Part shown: piece by piece, positions 10,291 to 22,006 of the stretch
Numbering within the stretch: position 1 is the stretch's first letter
How the letters are laid out: every line of letters begins with the position of its first letter
Assembly (NCBI GenBank): GCA_020310875.1
Contig: CM035420.1
Coordinates: 183,237,198-183,301,197, forward strand
Length of the DNA: 64,000 nucleotides
Origin: Ceratopteris richardii
Lineage: Eukaryota; Streptophyta; Polypodiopsida; Polypodiales; Pteridaceae
Reading direction: 5' to 3'
The notes under the pieces: model-generated
Told to the model about the DNA's origin: nothing
Databases searched by the model: none
What the model saw: the letters and a program-made list of their open reading frames with translations, nothing else
Made by a program: the position numbers and the translations under genes

Positions 10291-10356
10291 TTTGTGTTAC
10301 CAAAGTTGATGGATAGCAAAAAATTGGCAACAGTTTACCACTTAGAGGAGTATGAA

Positions 10357-10374
10357 CCCCCCCCCCCCCCCCCC
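10357..10374. repeat. Poly(C) tract, 18 bases
   Basis: Eighteen consecutive C residues follow TATGAA. The tract may be prone to length error in sequencing or assembly. Confidence 0.95.
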
Positions 10375-13300
10375 AAGAGGAGCCAAGAGGAGTAGCTTAT
10401 TTCCCCCAATCCCTGGACAAATGGAAGGAGAACTCTACCTTCCAAGGGACTCCAAGTTCTAAACCCATAAGTGCTACACAAAGGGAGTAGGGAGGATGCA
10501 AGCTTCTTCATCTCCTTCTTGTGTTGAAGGACCCAACAATATCCATACCATTATATAGGGTCCCTCTCAGCTCAATGGACTCACATATCCGATATTAGGC
10601 ACCAAGATCCAACTTTCTAAGCCTTGGGCACCCCAAAGTGGTTTAGTTCTCTGCAATCTCATACATGAGAGCAATTGGATGCTCTTGCTACATGACTATG
10701 GTGAGACCTAAAAAATTCTTCAAAGTTACTTTTGACTTTACCCATTTTTCAGATAGATAATCCTTGTATTTTTAATATATCATTGTTAAAACCCTATCAA
10801 AATTTGTAGCATGAAAAGTTGTATATATTCAAGGCTTTGCTAGCATTTATTTGTAATTGTATGGAAGAATCTTCCCTCAAAAAACCTGCAAGAAAGAAGA
10901 GTTTAAGAGTTTTTCCTTTTATTTTTAATATCGTTTTTAAATTAAAAAGGGAAGGTCTTGGGAGAAGCCTATATAAATGTCAAGACTTCACTTGTAGAAG
11001 GACCTTTTGGTGGAATGAAGTTGTGAGATCTTTCTTTAAAAACTAATATTTATGCTTTCATGTTGATTTTGAGTGAGTCTCATGATTGATTGTGGGTTTG
11101 TGAAACTTTTTTAAGAGTTATAGAAGCATTATCTACCATGTTTACATCATTTTCAAGTGATTAAAAGTGATTTAACTCTTGTTTTATGTGATTAACACTT
11201 GAGAAGAAGGATTTTCGCTAGCTTGTGAGATTTTTATAAGGTCTTAAAGCTACTCTTTTGGTTTTTTGTATATTGAAGTACTCATTCAGAGCTTTGAAAT
11301 GAGCTAAGGCACGCTCCAAAAGGATCAATATCGAGGGAGTTACAAGTATTTTGGTGATTCAGTCCTATTTAAAGCATCGGATACCATTGCACCTATGGGA
11401 GTGTCAGATCATAATGCATCCTTGAAAGTGTTGGATACTAAGGGGTTTTGAAGCATCTTATATGCATGCACCCAACTACATCATGTATATGCTACCTTGA
11501 GCTCGAGGAGGATTATGCTTGTGTTCAACTCCTTATCTACATTATCATCTCAATCTCTAGTGGAGGGTGATTCACTTATGATCACTCTCATGCATCAAGG
11601 ATCATTCATCTTAGAAGGATCACAATGCTTGCGATTTAGTTATGTGGACTTGGTGAATGACAATAGGTGTGGATCTTCTTGGAGGCTATCAAGGGAAAAT
11701 TCTTTCATTACTCTACTTGATGCTCATCCATCACATTTGCTTATGTTGCTAATTTCAAGTAGATTGAGGTCTAGTCTTCGTAAATTGACAAGATAAAAGT
11801 GTGTGAACATGCCCTACACTATGACTAAATAATTTTTGCTTCCATTGCTAGGGAAAGCAAGGATCACACCTAGGTAACTTGTGTGATGGGCATCATGATT
11901 GTGCATGCGCATCACTTAGCAAGATTGTCAAACCTTGGTTGAACGAAGAATCTTTAACTCTTCAACCAAAGACCCACGCAAACATTGCTCTTACCTTTAG
12001 AGGTGAGATTCGATGATTGTGTCTAGTTAGAGAGAGTAGCTTTTTTTTAGATATTGTAAATCTCTCTCTTTGTGCTTTTTTCTTTTTTCTTTTTGTTTTC
12101 ATTTTTTGTTCCTCTACCATCATTCATCATGGGTAACACACAAGACATGTTCTCATTGTGAGGAATGTCAGATAGCTTGAAAGCATTGGATATCTTGAAA
12201 AGCATCATTCTTGAAAGTGAAGGAAGGGTTTTTCATCCTCAAGAATGGGATATCTAGACCCTCTTGGGAGATAAAAGCCTTGGGAGGACTCTAATTCAAG
12301 CAAGCACTTGAAAGTCTTAAGACATTCTAAAGTTTTGAAATTTTCTCTAGACTAAGATTTCGGAGAGCTTTTCAATTGGAATATACTGGGAGGCATTTAG
12401 TTCAAAGATGGCTATTGATGGTGATGAAGGAATAGTGATTAACCCTCATATGGAGAATCTAATGAATTTCACCATCACTAGTGCTAGAAAGAGCTAGAGG
12501 GATATTGGGCCATAGTCCATCTGCCATAACCTCCCCAAGGATCACCCAACATATTCAGAGAAGCATTGACTAGCAAGGATTTGTCTCAGAAGTTGTAGAT
12601 GAAAGCATCTTTGGCCACAATTGGCCCATCAGATAGGAAAGAATTAGTGAGAATCCCACACCAAGGCTAGATTAGGATGAGCATAATGCTTCATGTTAAA
12701 ATTGGCAAGGATCAAGGCTAAGTTTCCTTTGATGGACACATCAACTAGCAAGACTCCATGCATCAATAAAGATCTCTTATTATAGGGGTGGTTCTATCCT
12801 ATACTTGACATCACATAGCAAGATTAAACTCAAATCAAGTGATTCCTTGAGCAAGATCAAAGGTAGCTTGATAGGACCTACTATTTGTCGCTTAGCAAAG
12901 CATTTGGTAAAGTTGAAGAAATTAGTACATATCCAATGACTTGAGGTTTCACATGGCTCAACATCTTGTTTGATAATTGAAGGTGGAAGCATCACATTTA
13001 CTAGAATGAGTGCAGGAAGCATCAAAGGACAATGAGAACTACATAAGAACGTGAGGATCACAAAACAAACATATCTTCAAAAATTCAAAAGAGTTTTGGA
13101 CAAGTTGGATCAAAGACTATGGACACTAAAAGATCTTGAAATAATATGGTAAGCCTACATTTCCATAATTGTTTGCTCCTAAATTGAAGAGTGATTCTGA
13201 GGGAAAAACATTGACCTTAAGAAGGAACACTGAGGGCACTTGGCATCATTGTGTCTAGAAAGGAAAACATTCACTCGATTTGCAATTATTACACGCCCTA

Positions 13301-13751
13301 GCTCTATGGTTTCATGAGACCCTCGACCCAGGGCCCTAGAAGTGAGATTCCTCATAAAATCTGGACTCTTCTCATCAACCACACATTAACTCTGACACAC
13401 ATCGAAAGAACAAAGGATTTTGAAAGCATTTTACCGCATTGAGAGGAAGATTTTTGGAAGGGAAGATGTAGCAGTAATTGAAAGGGTTGTGAGCATTAAA
13501 AAGAAGGCAGAATTGGATTTCCTTCATGTGAGAATCATTTAGGGGAGCATTAACATACTTTGAAGGAATAATTGGTTTAACTGATTGCTTTATTTCTTCA
13601 AAGTCATTGCAAACAAGCACATCGAATGGGAGACCACATTTCCACTTACAATTTCACTTTATCATTTTGTATATTCTTTATTTTATTGAAAGGAAACTTG
13701 CACACATGCACATACCCCTCCTAAAGGATTGGATTTTTTTTTTTCATATGT
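10375..13751. other. Unassigned AT-rich region, possibly leader of an old element
   Basis: No protein domain or RNA gene is recognised. A TATA-like CCTATATAAATG sits near 10968, and a reverse TATA-like motif near 10550. A 99-codon open frame at 11497-11796 has no recognised domain. The right end (to 13756) abuts LTR-S, whose other flank is the start of the Gypsy-A2 gag. Part of this stretch is therefore probably the 5' leader of Gypsy-A2, but I see no clear match to the Gypsy-A1 LTR or leader. Confidence 0.4.
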
Positions 13752-13756
13752 ACATG

Positions 13757-13970
13757 TGTTATATTTTAGAGATGTACATGCTTGGAGGAACGAGAAGTTC
13801 CTTGCTCGGGGGATAGCCAAGGCCAAAAGCCTGAGAGTTCATACGAGGTGCCTACTCATGATGGCCAGATGAGTAGAGGGACTTTAGAGAGAACTCGAGA
13901 TGGTGACTAGGCAAGGGCTATAAATAGGTTGGGAGGTGAGTCCCAGGCATGCCATTCTCCACTTCTCACA
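13757..13970 (+). repeat. 5' LTR of LTR-S
   Basis: 214 bp, starting TGTTATATTTTAGAGATG and ending CTTCTCACA. It differs from the 3' LTR by about nine substitutions, mostly transitions, and two small indels. The flank ACATG at 13752-13756 is the target duplication. Confidence 0.93.
13919..13926 (+). promoter_or_regulatory. TATA box in the LTR-S 5' LTR
   Basis: TATAAATA lies about 45 bases before the LTR end and is kept in the 3' LTR at about 21955. This leaves a very short R-U5 region. Confidence 0.7.
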
Positions 13971-13990
13971 TTTTTTATTAGAGCCAGGTT
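13971..13990 (+). other. Primer-binding site region of LTR-S
   Basis: TTTTTTATTAGAGCCAGG directly follows the LTR. It resembles a degraded initiator tRNA-Met site (TTGGTATCAGAGCC), so tRNA-Met priming is likely. Confidence 0.5.
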
Positions 13991-14154
13991 GATCTTGAGA
14001 AAGTGAGGGGATCATCATCTTCGGTGAGAAAACATGAGCAGCCATGGAGTTGACTTCGCGTAGAGCTCGGAAGGACGTCTTGATGTTCATGCTTTCTCCA
14101 AATGGTTGCAGCTCGTGGAGCAAAATGGAGAAAAATAAAAGAGAGATATGCCGA

Positions 14155-14232
14155 CTTTAAGAGGTCGAGATTGAAACCCACGACTTCCCTCAAAGAGCTC
14201 AAATGCTCTAACCATTAAACCATCATGGCTTG
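14155..14232 (-). mobile_element. tRNA-derived SINE head, minus strand (first)
   Basis: On the minus strand the sequence reads GATGGTTTAATGGTTAGAGC (A-box region) followed by GTGGGTTTCAATCTCG (B-box region) at tRNA-like spacing. It resembles the 5' half of Glu/Gln-type tRNAs but does not fold properly. It lies in the leader of LTR-S. Confidence 0.55.
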
Positions 14233-14401
14233 GTGATTGCATTCGTGCATAAGTATAGTACAGATTGTGTGTTTGCGTACATCTTTCTTGATGGGAGCAC
14301 TGCAAAGCAAAAGGAAGTTCTGCTTTTTCAATCCGCAAAGAAGACTAATTCACATGTAAGTAAACACTCTTTACTTATCTTAGGAGGAAATGGCACAGTT
14401 A

Positions 14402-14475
14402 CAGGAAACAAGAATCGAGCTCAAAACTCCTTCAAGAAAGTCAGGCGCCCTACCATTAGGCTACAAGCATGTGAT
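14402..14475 (-). mobile_element. tRNA-derived SINE head, minus strand (second)
   Basis: On the minus strand, TAGCCTAATGGTAGGGC (A-box region, Gly-like) is followed by GAGCTCGATTCTTG (B-box-like). It lies about 170 bp from the first head and in the same orientation. The pair could be two SINE remnants or one dimeric SINE. Confidence 0.5.
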
Positions 14476-14555
14476 GGAAGGTATTACAACATTATTATAA
14501 TTAACACAAAAGGAAAAACAAATTGTTGTGCATGTTCAATAAGGAGGTTGAAAGA

Positions 14556-14649
14556 TAGAAGACATAGAGACATAGACATGGAAAAAGAGATAGAAAAATA
14601 CAGAGAAGAAGTAGAGATAGAAAGAGAGAGAGAAAGAGAAAGAGGAGAA
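14556..14649. repeat. GA-rich simple repeat
   Basis: An almost pure purine tract of AGA, GAGA and AGAGAAAG motifs ends exactly where the Copia-B1 LTR begins. Confidence 0.85.
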
Positions 14650-14879
14650 TGTTGGAGTTAGACGTCTACGGAAGCACGCAAACATCACAAGGAAGGAGAA
14701 GAAGCTTGGAGCACAACACACAATACTGAATGTATTACTAGAGAATGTACAAAGATAAGTAGCCCATTAGGGCAATAGGCATATATACAAGCCGGGGGGA
14801 AAAAACCTCCTAAAGAGGGAAAAAAGTGCCCTGGCGGTCCTAGAGTGTTCACACACATCACTACCTAAATATATCAACA
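14650..14879 (-). repeat. 3' LTR of Copia-B1
   Basis: Read on the minus strand, 230 bp start TGTTGATATATTTAG and end ACTCCAACA. The same LTR occurs at 35496-35722, 37452-37662 and 55435-55661, which defines the Copia-B family. Confidence 0.9.
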
Positions 14880-17155
14880 AATCCCCCCTGGGAGTGATGT
14901 GGTAAGTGATGCGGTGAACAAGTAGCTGCACTCATGTATAAGGAAGTGCCAAGCTATGTGGAAATCACTCCACAAAAGGAAGTAAGCCCAAAGCTTTGCG
15001 AAAAGCGTCAAACTTCTCCCTAGGCAGAGCCTTCATGAAAAGGTCTGCAATGTTCTCCTGCGTGGGCACATATGCCAAGCTGATCTCCCCAGCAAAGAAC
15101 CTCTCCATGACATAATGATAATGCACCTCAATGTGCTTAGTGCAAGCATGGAAAATAGGGTTCCTCGCAACTACCAATGCGCTCTGGCTGTCAGTGAAGA
15201 TGGTGGTGGCAGAAGACTAACCAACACCCAAATCAGCCATAAGGCGTCTGAGCCACACACACTCAACAGTCACTGTGAAAGCTACCCTATACTCAACCTC
15301 ACAACTGGAAGTGGCCACAGTAGGCTGCTTCTTGCTCAACCAAGATATACATGAGCTACCAAGCATGAAGCAAAATCCACTAGTGGACACACGAGTGTCA
15401 TAGCAACCAGCCCAATCAGAGTCTGAAAAAGCATGCAAATCTGGCGGTAGTGATCCCCCCTTGGGATAAAACAACCCAAGTAGCCGAGTACCACTCAAGT
15501 AGCGAAAGATACGCTTAACTGTCTGCCAATGCTTGACTCTTGGGCAATGCATAAACCTCCTCATCTGTGAGAAAGCAAACTGAATATTTGGCCGAGTAAT
15601 GCATAAGTAAATCAAGCATCCAACAGTCTGTTGATAGAGAACAACATCAAATGCATCTCCAGCATCATGACAGCCTTCAAGGCCAAAACGCTACAATAAT
15701 GTGTCAATATATTTCCTTTGACACAAAGCCATTCCACCATCAATGTGCATAAACTGAATGCCCAAATAATGATGCAAATGCCCCAAATCAGACATCTCAA
15801 ATGAGGCATGCAAATCAGCCTTAAAATCAGCAATATGCCTCTCATGAAGACCAGTGAGTAGCATGTCATCAACATAAACCACAATGATCAGAAGTACATC
15901 ATTAGCACGCTTAACATATAAGGTGCTTTCAGTTGGATTGTTCTCAAAACTATGTGCAATCAGATAGGCATGTATCTTTTCATACCAAGCACGTGGTGCT
16001 TGTTTTAAACCTAGCCTTAAACATGTCAACTATACCAACAGGTTTACGCTTCAGCTTGTATACCCACTTAGTGCCAATGGCCTTCTTGCTAGGAGGCAAG
16101 TCACATAAAGACCAAGTATCATTCTTCACCATTTTCCTTTACCCTTCTGACTAGCCAGCAAAGCTTGATCTGCAACTCGCATAATGGACCTATTCTGTCT
16201 AGACTGATCTTCCTGCAACAGAACAGAGACTAACTGCTCAAATGATAAGGCATTCGGATTGCGTGGCATTCGGATTGCGTTTCATCATCAGGCGAAGAGT
16301 AGAAGCAAAACTCTGATATGAATGAGGAAGACCATTCAGAACGGTCTGCACAAGTGAGCTATCTGGTATAATCTCATTAGCAGAAATCAACTGTTCCTTC
16401 AAATCTTTGATCTTCGATATGGACAGTTAAAAATCACCTTCATTCATGTGCTCACTCTCCAAGTGTTTTCGGAGGTAAGCAACACAAGCCTCATTCCTAG
16501 CTTGGTACAATGTGGTAAGTGTATCCCAAGCATCCTTAGTTGTTCTGCAAGAGCGAATGTGAGGAATAATGGCACGTTTGACAGACAAAGCTATCAATGC
16601 ATGAGCCTGGGCATCTCTACCATCCCATTGAATCTACTCTGTAGTAGGTGCAGTAGAAACCGTAGCACGAACAGGAATATGCAGAATATCATCATCTTCG
16701 ACACCTTCTGCATCAGCTTCAGTACCTGCAGTTGTAACAGTTGCAGGTGTGATAGGACGTTTTTCCACACCCTGCACAATGTTCCACAGTCCTTTTGCAA
16801 CCAACACATGTCGCATCATATAAACCCATAACGGGTAGTTGGTACCATCCAACTTATCCTCAACAGCCAACATACGGAATACATCACTGCTTTTAGCCAT
16901 GGCCGGTGACTAAAATACCTTGATGCAGAAAATTGAGTGTATCTCAAAAAGTTGAACAGAACTGCCCAGATGAATTCTGCTAGACCTGTACTAGACTTCG
17001 AGATGCTTATACTGGCAAACAAAAACTGGTATATACCTTTGGCACAAAAAGACGAAATAGCCTGCACAAGCACTGTGATAGTGCGTTCGGAGGCTGAAAC
17101 GAGTTCATATCGCGATTTTGGCACTACACAGCAAACAAGAAATCCTTTTTGAGTG
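14650..17155 (-). mobile_element. Copia-B1: Ty1/copia fragment nested in LTR-S
   Basis: This minus-strand fragment of a second copia family keeps a 3' LTR (14650-14879), a polypurine tract (14880-14892), RNase H (about 14970-15600: KHIEVHYHYVMERF, YVPTQENIADLF), the end of reverse transcriptase (about 15600-16030: VVYVDDMLLTG, HHYLGIQFM), gag (about 16300-16903: MAKSSDVFRML) and a leader to about 17155. Protease, integrase, the early part of RT and the 5' LTR are not seen. It is a broken, internally shortened copy and must be younger than LTR-S, which surrounds it. Confidence 0.88.
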
Positions 17156-20100
17156 AATTGAGTGTTCAATTATGATAATTAGGAATTTTTAATCATATTT
17201 TGAACAATTTTGGATAGGAATGGATCATAGTTTTGCTCTTAAATATATTTGTTTGAATACTTTTCGCATCAAAGTTTACAATTTTGCATTGTATTCTCTT
17301 CCAGTTTTATGAAATCAACATTGGAATGTGCATGAAAGCTAGTTTTTACATGAATTTATCTATGCACATGAAGTTACTCTAACTTATGTTGATTCATAAA
17401 AGCATGCACAGATCTTGTTTGTGTGTTTTAGAATTTTTTGTAGGTATTGAAAACAGAAAAAGACATTGTAATGAGGGTGTGTAGTGCCCAACAACATATT
17501 TTGGAAAAGTTTCTTATTTGCAGGTTTCTAGAGTAAAGAGAGTGGTTTGCCAACCACTAGGCTGATGCCTATCATTGTAATGATTATTATTATTTTTTTC
17601 AGGCTTCATTTTTTCCTGGTGAAATGTTGCCGGAAATTTTGTAGCCACATGGCGTTATATGCCATGTGAGAACTAGAGTGATGTTGTGTTGTGTGAGAGA
17701 GGAAGTCTTATGTCTGCATAGCTAAAAGCATATAAATTGATTGAAGTAGAGAAGAATATGCATGAGTGAATGCATGCATACATAGACGATATGATTGCTA
17801 GAAAGTTGAAGTGAATGATGCATGTTTTGTCTCTAGAAGATCACTTTTATGTGTCACCACGATGAGTTAGGGTGAGCATGAGATATGTGATACAAGTACC
17901 ATGTGTGGGCTAATTTTGCCTTTAAAAAAGTAAATGACAAGGTATATGCATCAAGTAAACTAAGATGTGTTTTCATCTAGTAATGCATGGACATATGAAT
18001 TGTTTTTCATGCGAGTCTATGTACTTGATATAGATGCTTATCTCGAGTCTGCACAAGAGTGCTATGGTTATGATCATCAATATAAGTATTAAGTGCTTGT
18101 ATGTTATTGATTTTCATGAGATTAATGAATGTGCAATAAGCACAATGAATAGAATGACGTCCATAGATATTCACTTTCACTGAAAGGTGGATACTATGTA
18201 AAGAGTTGATTTTTCCACGAGATGATTTGGATGATTATTTGGTTTGCATTGATGTAGATGATCATTATAGGCATGGATATGTCTCCATGTCATAATCCAT
18301 CCAATAAAATGAATGAGTATGTTTAATCATAAAGATTAACATGTCGTCATTTTTAAGTTTTAAAAAATTATTGAGCAAATAGCTAGTGAGGTAGCAGCCT
18401 CATAGAGATTTGGATGCTACTCTTTGAGGGAATTCTCAAATGTATTGAAATTTGGCGGGCAAGTAGCTCCTAGGCTTTTCTTTAAGCTGACAAATTTTCA
18501 AGTAATTTGGAGACTTTTAGATAGGTCAAATAACCTCTGCACTAAAAGTGCTGCTAGTAGAGGTAGAGGTCTAAAACAAGTGACATAGGCCTGTTACAAA
18601 GGTCATTTCTCTTAATTGGTAGATCCAAATGGAATGATTCTTGTTGCAAATGAAATCTTGATAGATGCAATTTGTGTTTAATATCAATTTTCATTATTTT
18701 TAAAGATCATTTGATAGGTCAAATAATCTCTGCACATAACAGTGCAGTCTCTAGAATTTATGAAATGATCAGAGACCATGTCACCTAGAGGTAATTGATT
18801 CTCTTAGCTCATTCACTCAAATTGAGAGATTTTTGTTTCTACCATTAGCTAAACACCTCTAGATGATGTGTACAAAAGTTCAAGATGAAGTATTTCTCCA
18901 TTTAGGAGATATAAAGAAAAGAGTAAATGTTAGTCTCTACAAATTTGTAAAATATTGCAGGTATATAGGCTTAGTATTTTGGTCATTGTGAAAGATAAAA
19001 ATTTCCAAATACTATGAAACCTATACCAATAAAAGTAGATAGTGGTAGATATAGGCTACTAAAATTTGAAAGAAATTGGACATCATTTGATAGGTCAAAT
19101 GATATATTCTTCTCAGACCAATCTCTAGCGAGGATTTTCCAGAGACTGGTACATGTGTCTGATGAGTATATGATATTTTCATATTGGAAACTCCAATTTT
19201 AAAAATTTTTATTGGAGAAGCTACTCCAGTATAGAACCTATTATATACCCAAGATTCAAGGATTTTGGAATTTATCTTCATAGTTAGAAGATATTTTAAA
19301 AAGTGCAGCAGCATTGTTTTTAGACTCACCTAAGCGCAGGTGTAGCAGAGATAGAATTATACTTTTGAATGAGTATTTGATTTCATTTTAAATTGAAATT
19401 TTGTGAGACCAAACTAGATAAGTTGATCTAGATTTGGGCACAAATAATATAGAATTTTGAGTTTTTTTTATCAGTCTAAAGGCTTCAAGAAGATGACCCT
19501 ATACATTTTCGAAGTTGGTCATCAAGTGTTCGACCCTTCCAATAAAATGGTTATAAAACTCTGAGAAAATATCCAAATGAAGTGACTTTTGTGCTTAATG
19601 AGAGCTTAAGAGAAGTTACAAAAGGCTGGAAAATTTCATAGATTTTGTCTAAGTAAAAGGTGGTTAAAATTAAGCTTTAATCTGTTGCTGTTGGAAATTA
19701 TTTATGGAGGAGATGTTGTTGAAAGGAAAAGATTTTCCATAGTTTTTTTTTTAATGATATATTTTTTGATATGGTGTGATCACAATGGGCTAGCTATGCC
19801 CTACATACGTGTTTATTGATCATTGGTTTATGGTGACCATTCTTAGTAGGACAGAGGAGACTCCGTTGAAATTTTCAGAAATATATATAGCGCCATGAGA
19901 GCATGGAGCAACAGAACTTTCCTAGTTGTTCTCATTTCATATAATTGGATTCATACAAGTTGTATAAATTCCAATTTATTGTGATTTAATATTTGATTCA
20001 AGTCGCATGAGTTGATATTTGATGCAAGCCACATCCTTCACAACTCTAGTTGAATTGATTTATTAAATAGTTTGTCAGTTCTCAACTCAAGATGAGTTGA

Positions 20101-20971
20101 TGTTACAGATAGTTATGAGTGACAGAGTCATAGGGATGACTCTGTTCTTTCCATCGAGGGAAGGAAACACTTCAGGAAAACTTCATGATTTCATTATTAT
20201 TATTTATGGTTGTGAGTACTCACCCATCTATTCTTGTAGTTTTTTTTTAGAGAAGTGTTCGACTTTAATCTCATACACGCATCTATGTGGGGGTATAAAT
20301 TTTGGTGGTATGGGACATCAAACTTTGTATTCTACCTAGGCGTAGGAGAGATAGTATGGGAGAGAAGTCTCTAAGATTGTATTTTTTATATGATTTGGAG
20401 TTCATTCATATGATCTTCTTATTATTAGACAGTAGAGGGGTAGTTGAGGCAGTCACTCTGTATGTGATCACAAACAAGGCAAGTCCGCAGGCTAGTAGCC
20501 TAGAAGCAGAAAGGCAAGGTTTGCACATAAGAACTATGAATAGGCAATTGCATTGAGAAGAAATTTATATACGTACTACTTTATTTGATATGCCTGAGAA
20601 TAGGCCATGGTTCATACATGCTGTGTATGAGGTGAGCTAGATGCTTAGCCTAGTGGGCTATGTGCACAGATCTACTTACCATTTTTTCGGGTATTTAGTG
20701 GACTCATATTCTGGTTCTCATTATATCTGGGAGTTCCAGATTATTATAGTAGTTTACCAGATACACCTCATTCCTAGTTGGGAATGATTTGATCATAGTG
20801 ATGATCAGATGGTGGTCAAACATAAAGCAAGTTTCATCCACTTGGAATGTCTTGAATGTTATTATTGAGAAGATGGTGGTAGTTCCACTAGTTGCTATAT
20901 TTTTTTAGCACGTCTTCACTTGGCATGGTGGACTTAGTTCCAGAGAGTGGATTGGGATTTACTTTATATGA
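17156..20971 (+). other. Interior of LTR-S, no recognised coding sequence
   Basis: AT-rich DNA with many stops in all frames and no domain that I can name. A short motif, GATAGGTCAAAT followed by ATCTCTGCAC or a variant, recurs near 18520, 18715 and 19088, so part of the region derives from a degenerate repeat. Confidence 0.55.
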
Positions 20972-21178
20972 GATATATTTTGGTCCATAGTTGGGATTAT
21001 TATATATGATAAATTGAGATTTGGATCCATAGTTTGGATGTGACTGATTGAGATCTTAGTCCATAGTTTGGATGTGATAGATTGAGATCTTGGTCCATAG
21101 TTTGGATCATTGACATATTGATATTCCATAGTCTGGATCGTTGATAGATTGTCATCTTGGATTCATAGTTTGGATCAT
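20972..21178. repeat. Minisatellite in LTR-S, ~40-60 bp unit
   Basis: About six degenerate copies of a unit built on CCATAGTTTGGATGTGATAG and TTGAGATCTTGG. It lies about 0.6 kb before the 3' LTR, the part of large plant gypsy elements where tandem repeats often arise. Confidence 0.8.
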
Positions 21179-21778
21179 GCTAAGACTTTCTTGAGTTTAA
21201 TTTTCATTACAATAGGTAAATCAAGTAGATGTAATGGAGTGTAGGGATAGTAAGTCAAGAAGATTTACTTGAGCTTAGAGATTTGGAAAAGATTTCCATT
21301 TATCTTTAGTATTTTCTCCCACAAAGAGTTGGACATAGTCACATTGTTTTAAATAAGCATAGTATTTTTGTTTTCATTACTCTAGTGGAGTAAGTGATTT
21401 TTCATGATTATACCATATGAAAAGCTATCAGAGGGTATTTTAGGGAGACAAGGGCAAGTTGCCGAGGTCTCTACAGGTGACAAGCCGTCACAAGTTAGTA
21501 GTCAAGGTCTAGGCATAGGGAGTCCGAGGATATTCTGAGTACTTATGCTGCGCACATATGGACTCATTGGGCCTCAGAGGGATTCCTACAGTATGCCCGA
21601 GGCAAGGACTACTATTTGTTGGTGGAAATGCTAGATATAAAGCACAGAGACTAGTTGTCTACTTTTTGAGCATCTAGTATTTAAGACATCTACTACACTC
21701 TACTTTTATTATTTGGAATCACAGATGTTGATTCCCAGGTTTATAGCTCCTTCTATATCATTGAGGACAATGATCTTT

Positions 21779-21793
21779 AGAAGGGGGAGAGAG
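21779..21793 (+). other. Polypurine tract of LTR-S
   Basis: AGAAGGGGGAGAGAG directly precedes the 3' LTR. This is the usual primer for plus-strand DNA synthesis and confirms the plus orientation. Confidence 0.9.
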
Positions 21794-22004
21794 TGTTATA
21801 TTCTAGAGATGTACATGCTTGGAGGAACGAGAAGTTCCTTGCTCAGGGGATAGCCAAGGCCAAAAGCCAGAGAGTTCATACGAGGTGCCTACTTATGATG
21901 GCTAGATGAGTAGAGGGACCTTAGAGAGAACTCGATGGTGACTAGGCAAGGGCTATAAATAGGCTGGGAGGTGAGTCCAGACATGTCATTCTCCACTTCT
22001 CACA
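21794..22004 (+). repeat. 3' LTR of LTR-S
   Basis: 211 bp, TGTTATATTCTAGAG to CTTCTCACA, followed by ACATG (22005-22009), the second copy of the target duplication. Confidence 0.93.
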
Positions 22005-22006
22005 AC

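Larger units (their letters stand above)
13757..22004 (+). mobile_element. LTR-S: long element with 214-bp LTRs and little coding sequence
   Basis: The element has short LTRs (13757-13970 and 21794-22004), a primer site, a strong polypurine tract at 21779-21793 and a perfect 5-bp target duplication ACATG (13752-13756 and 22005-22009). The LTRs are about 95% identical by eye. The 7.8-kb interior has no recognisable pol domain, apart from a nested copia fragment (14650-17155), so LTR-S looks non-autonomous. The sequence before its polypurine tract (ATGATCTTTAGAAGGGGGAG) is the same as in chromovirus Gypsy-C, suggesting a Ty3/gypsy relative that could use its proteins. It landed at the gag start of Gypsy-A2. 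Confidence 0.88.

Noticed and set aside
11497-11796. 99-codon open frame in the unassigned region
   Set aside because: No domain, no supporting splice or promoter signals, and the length is unremarkable for AT-rich DNA.
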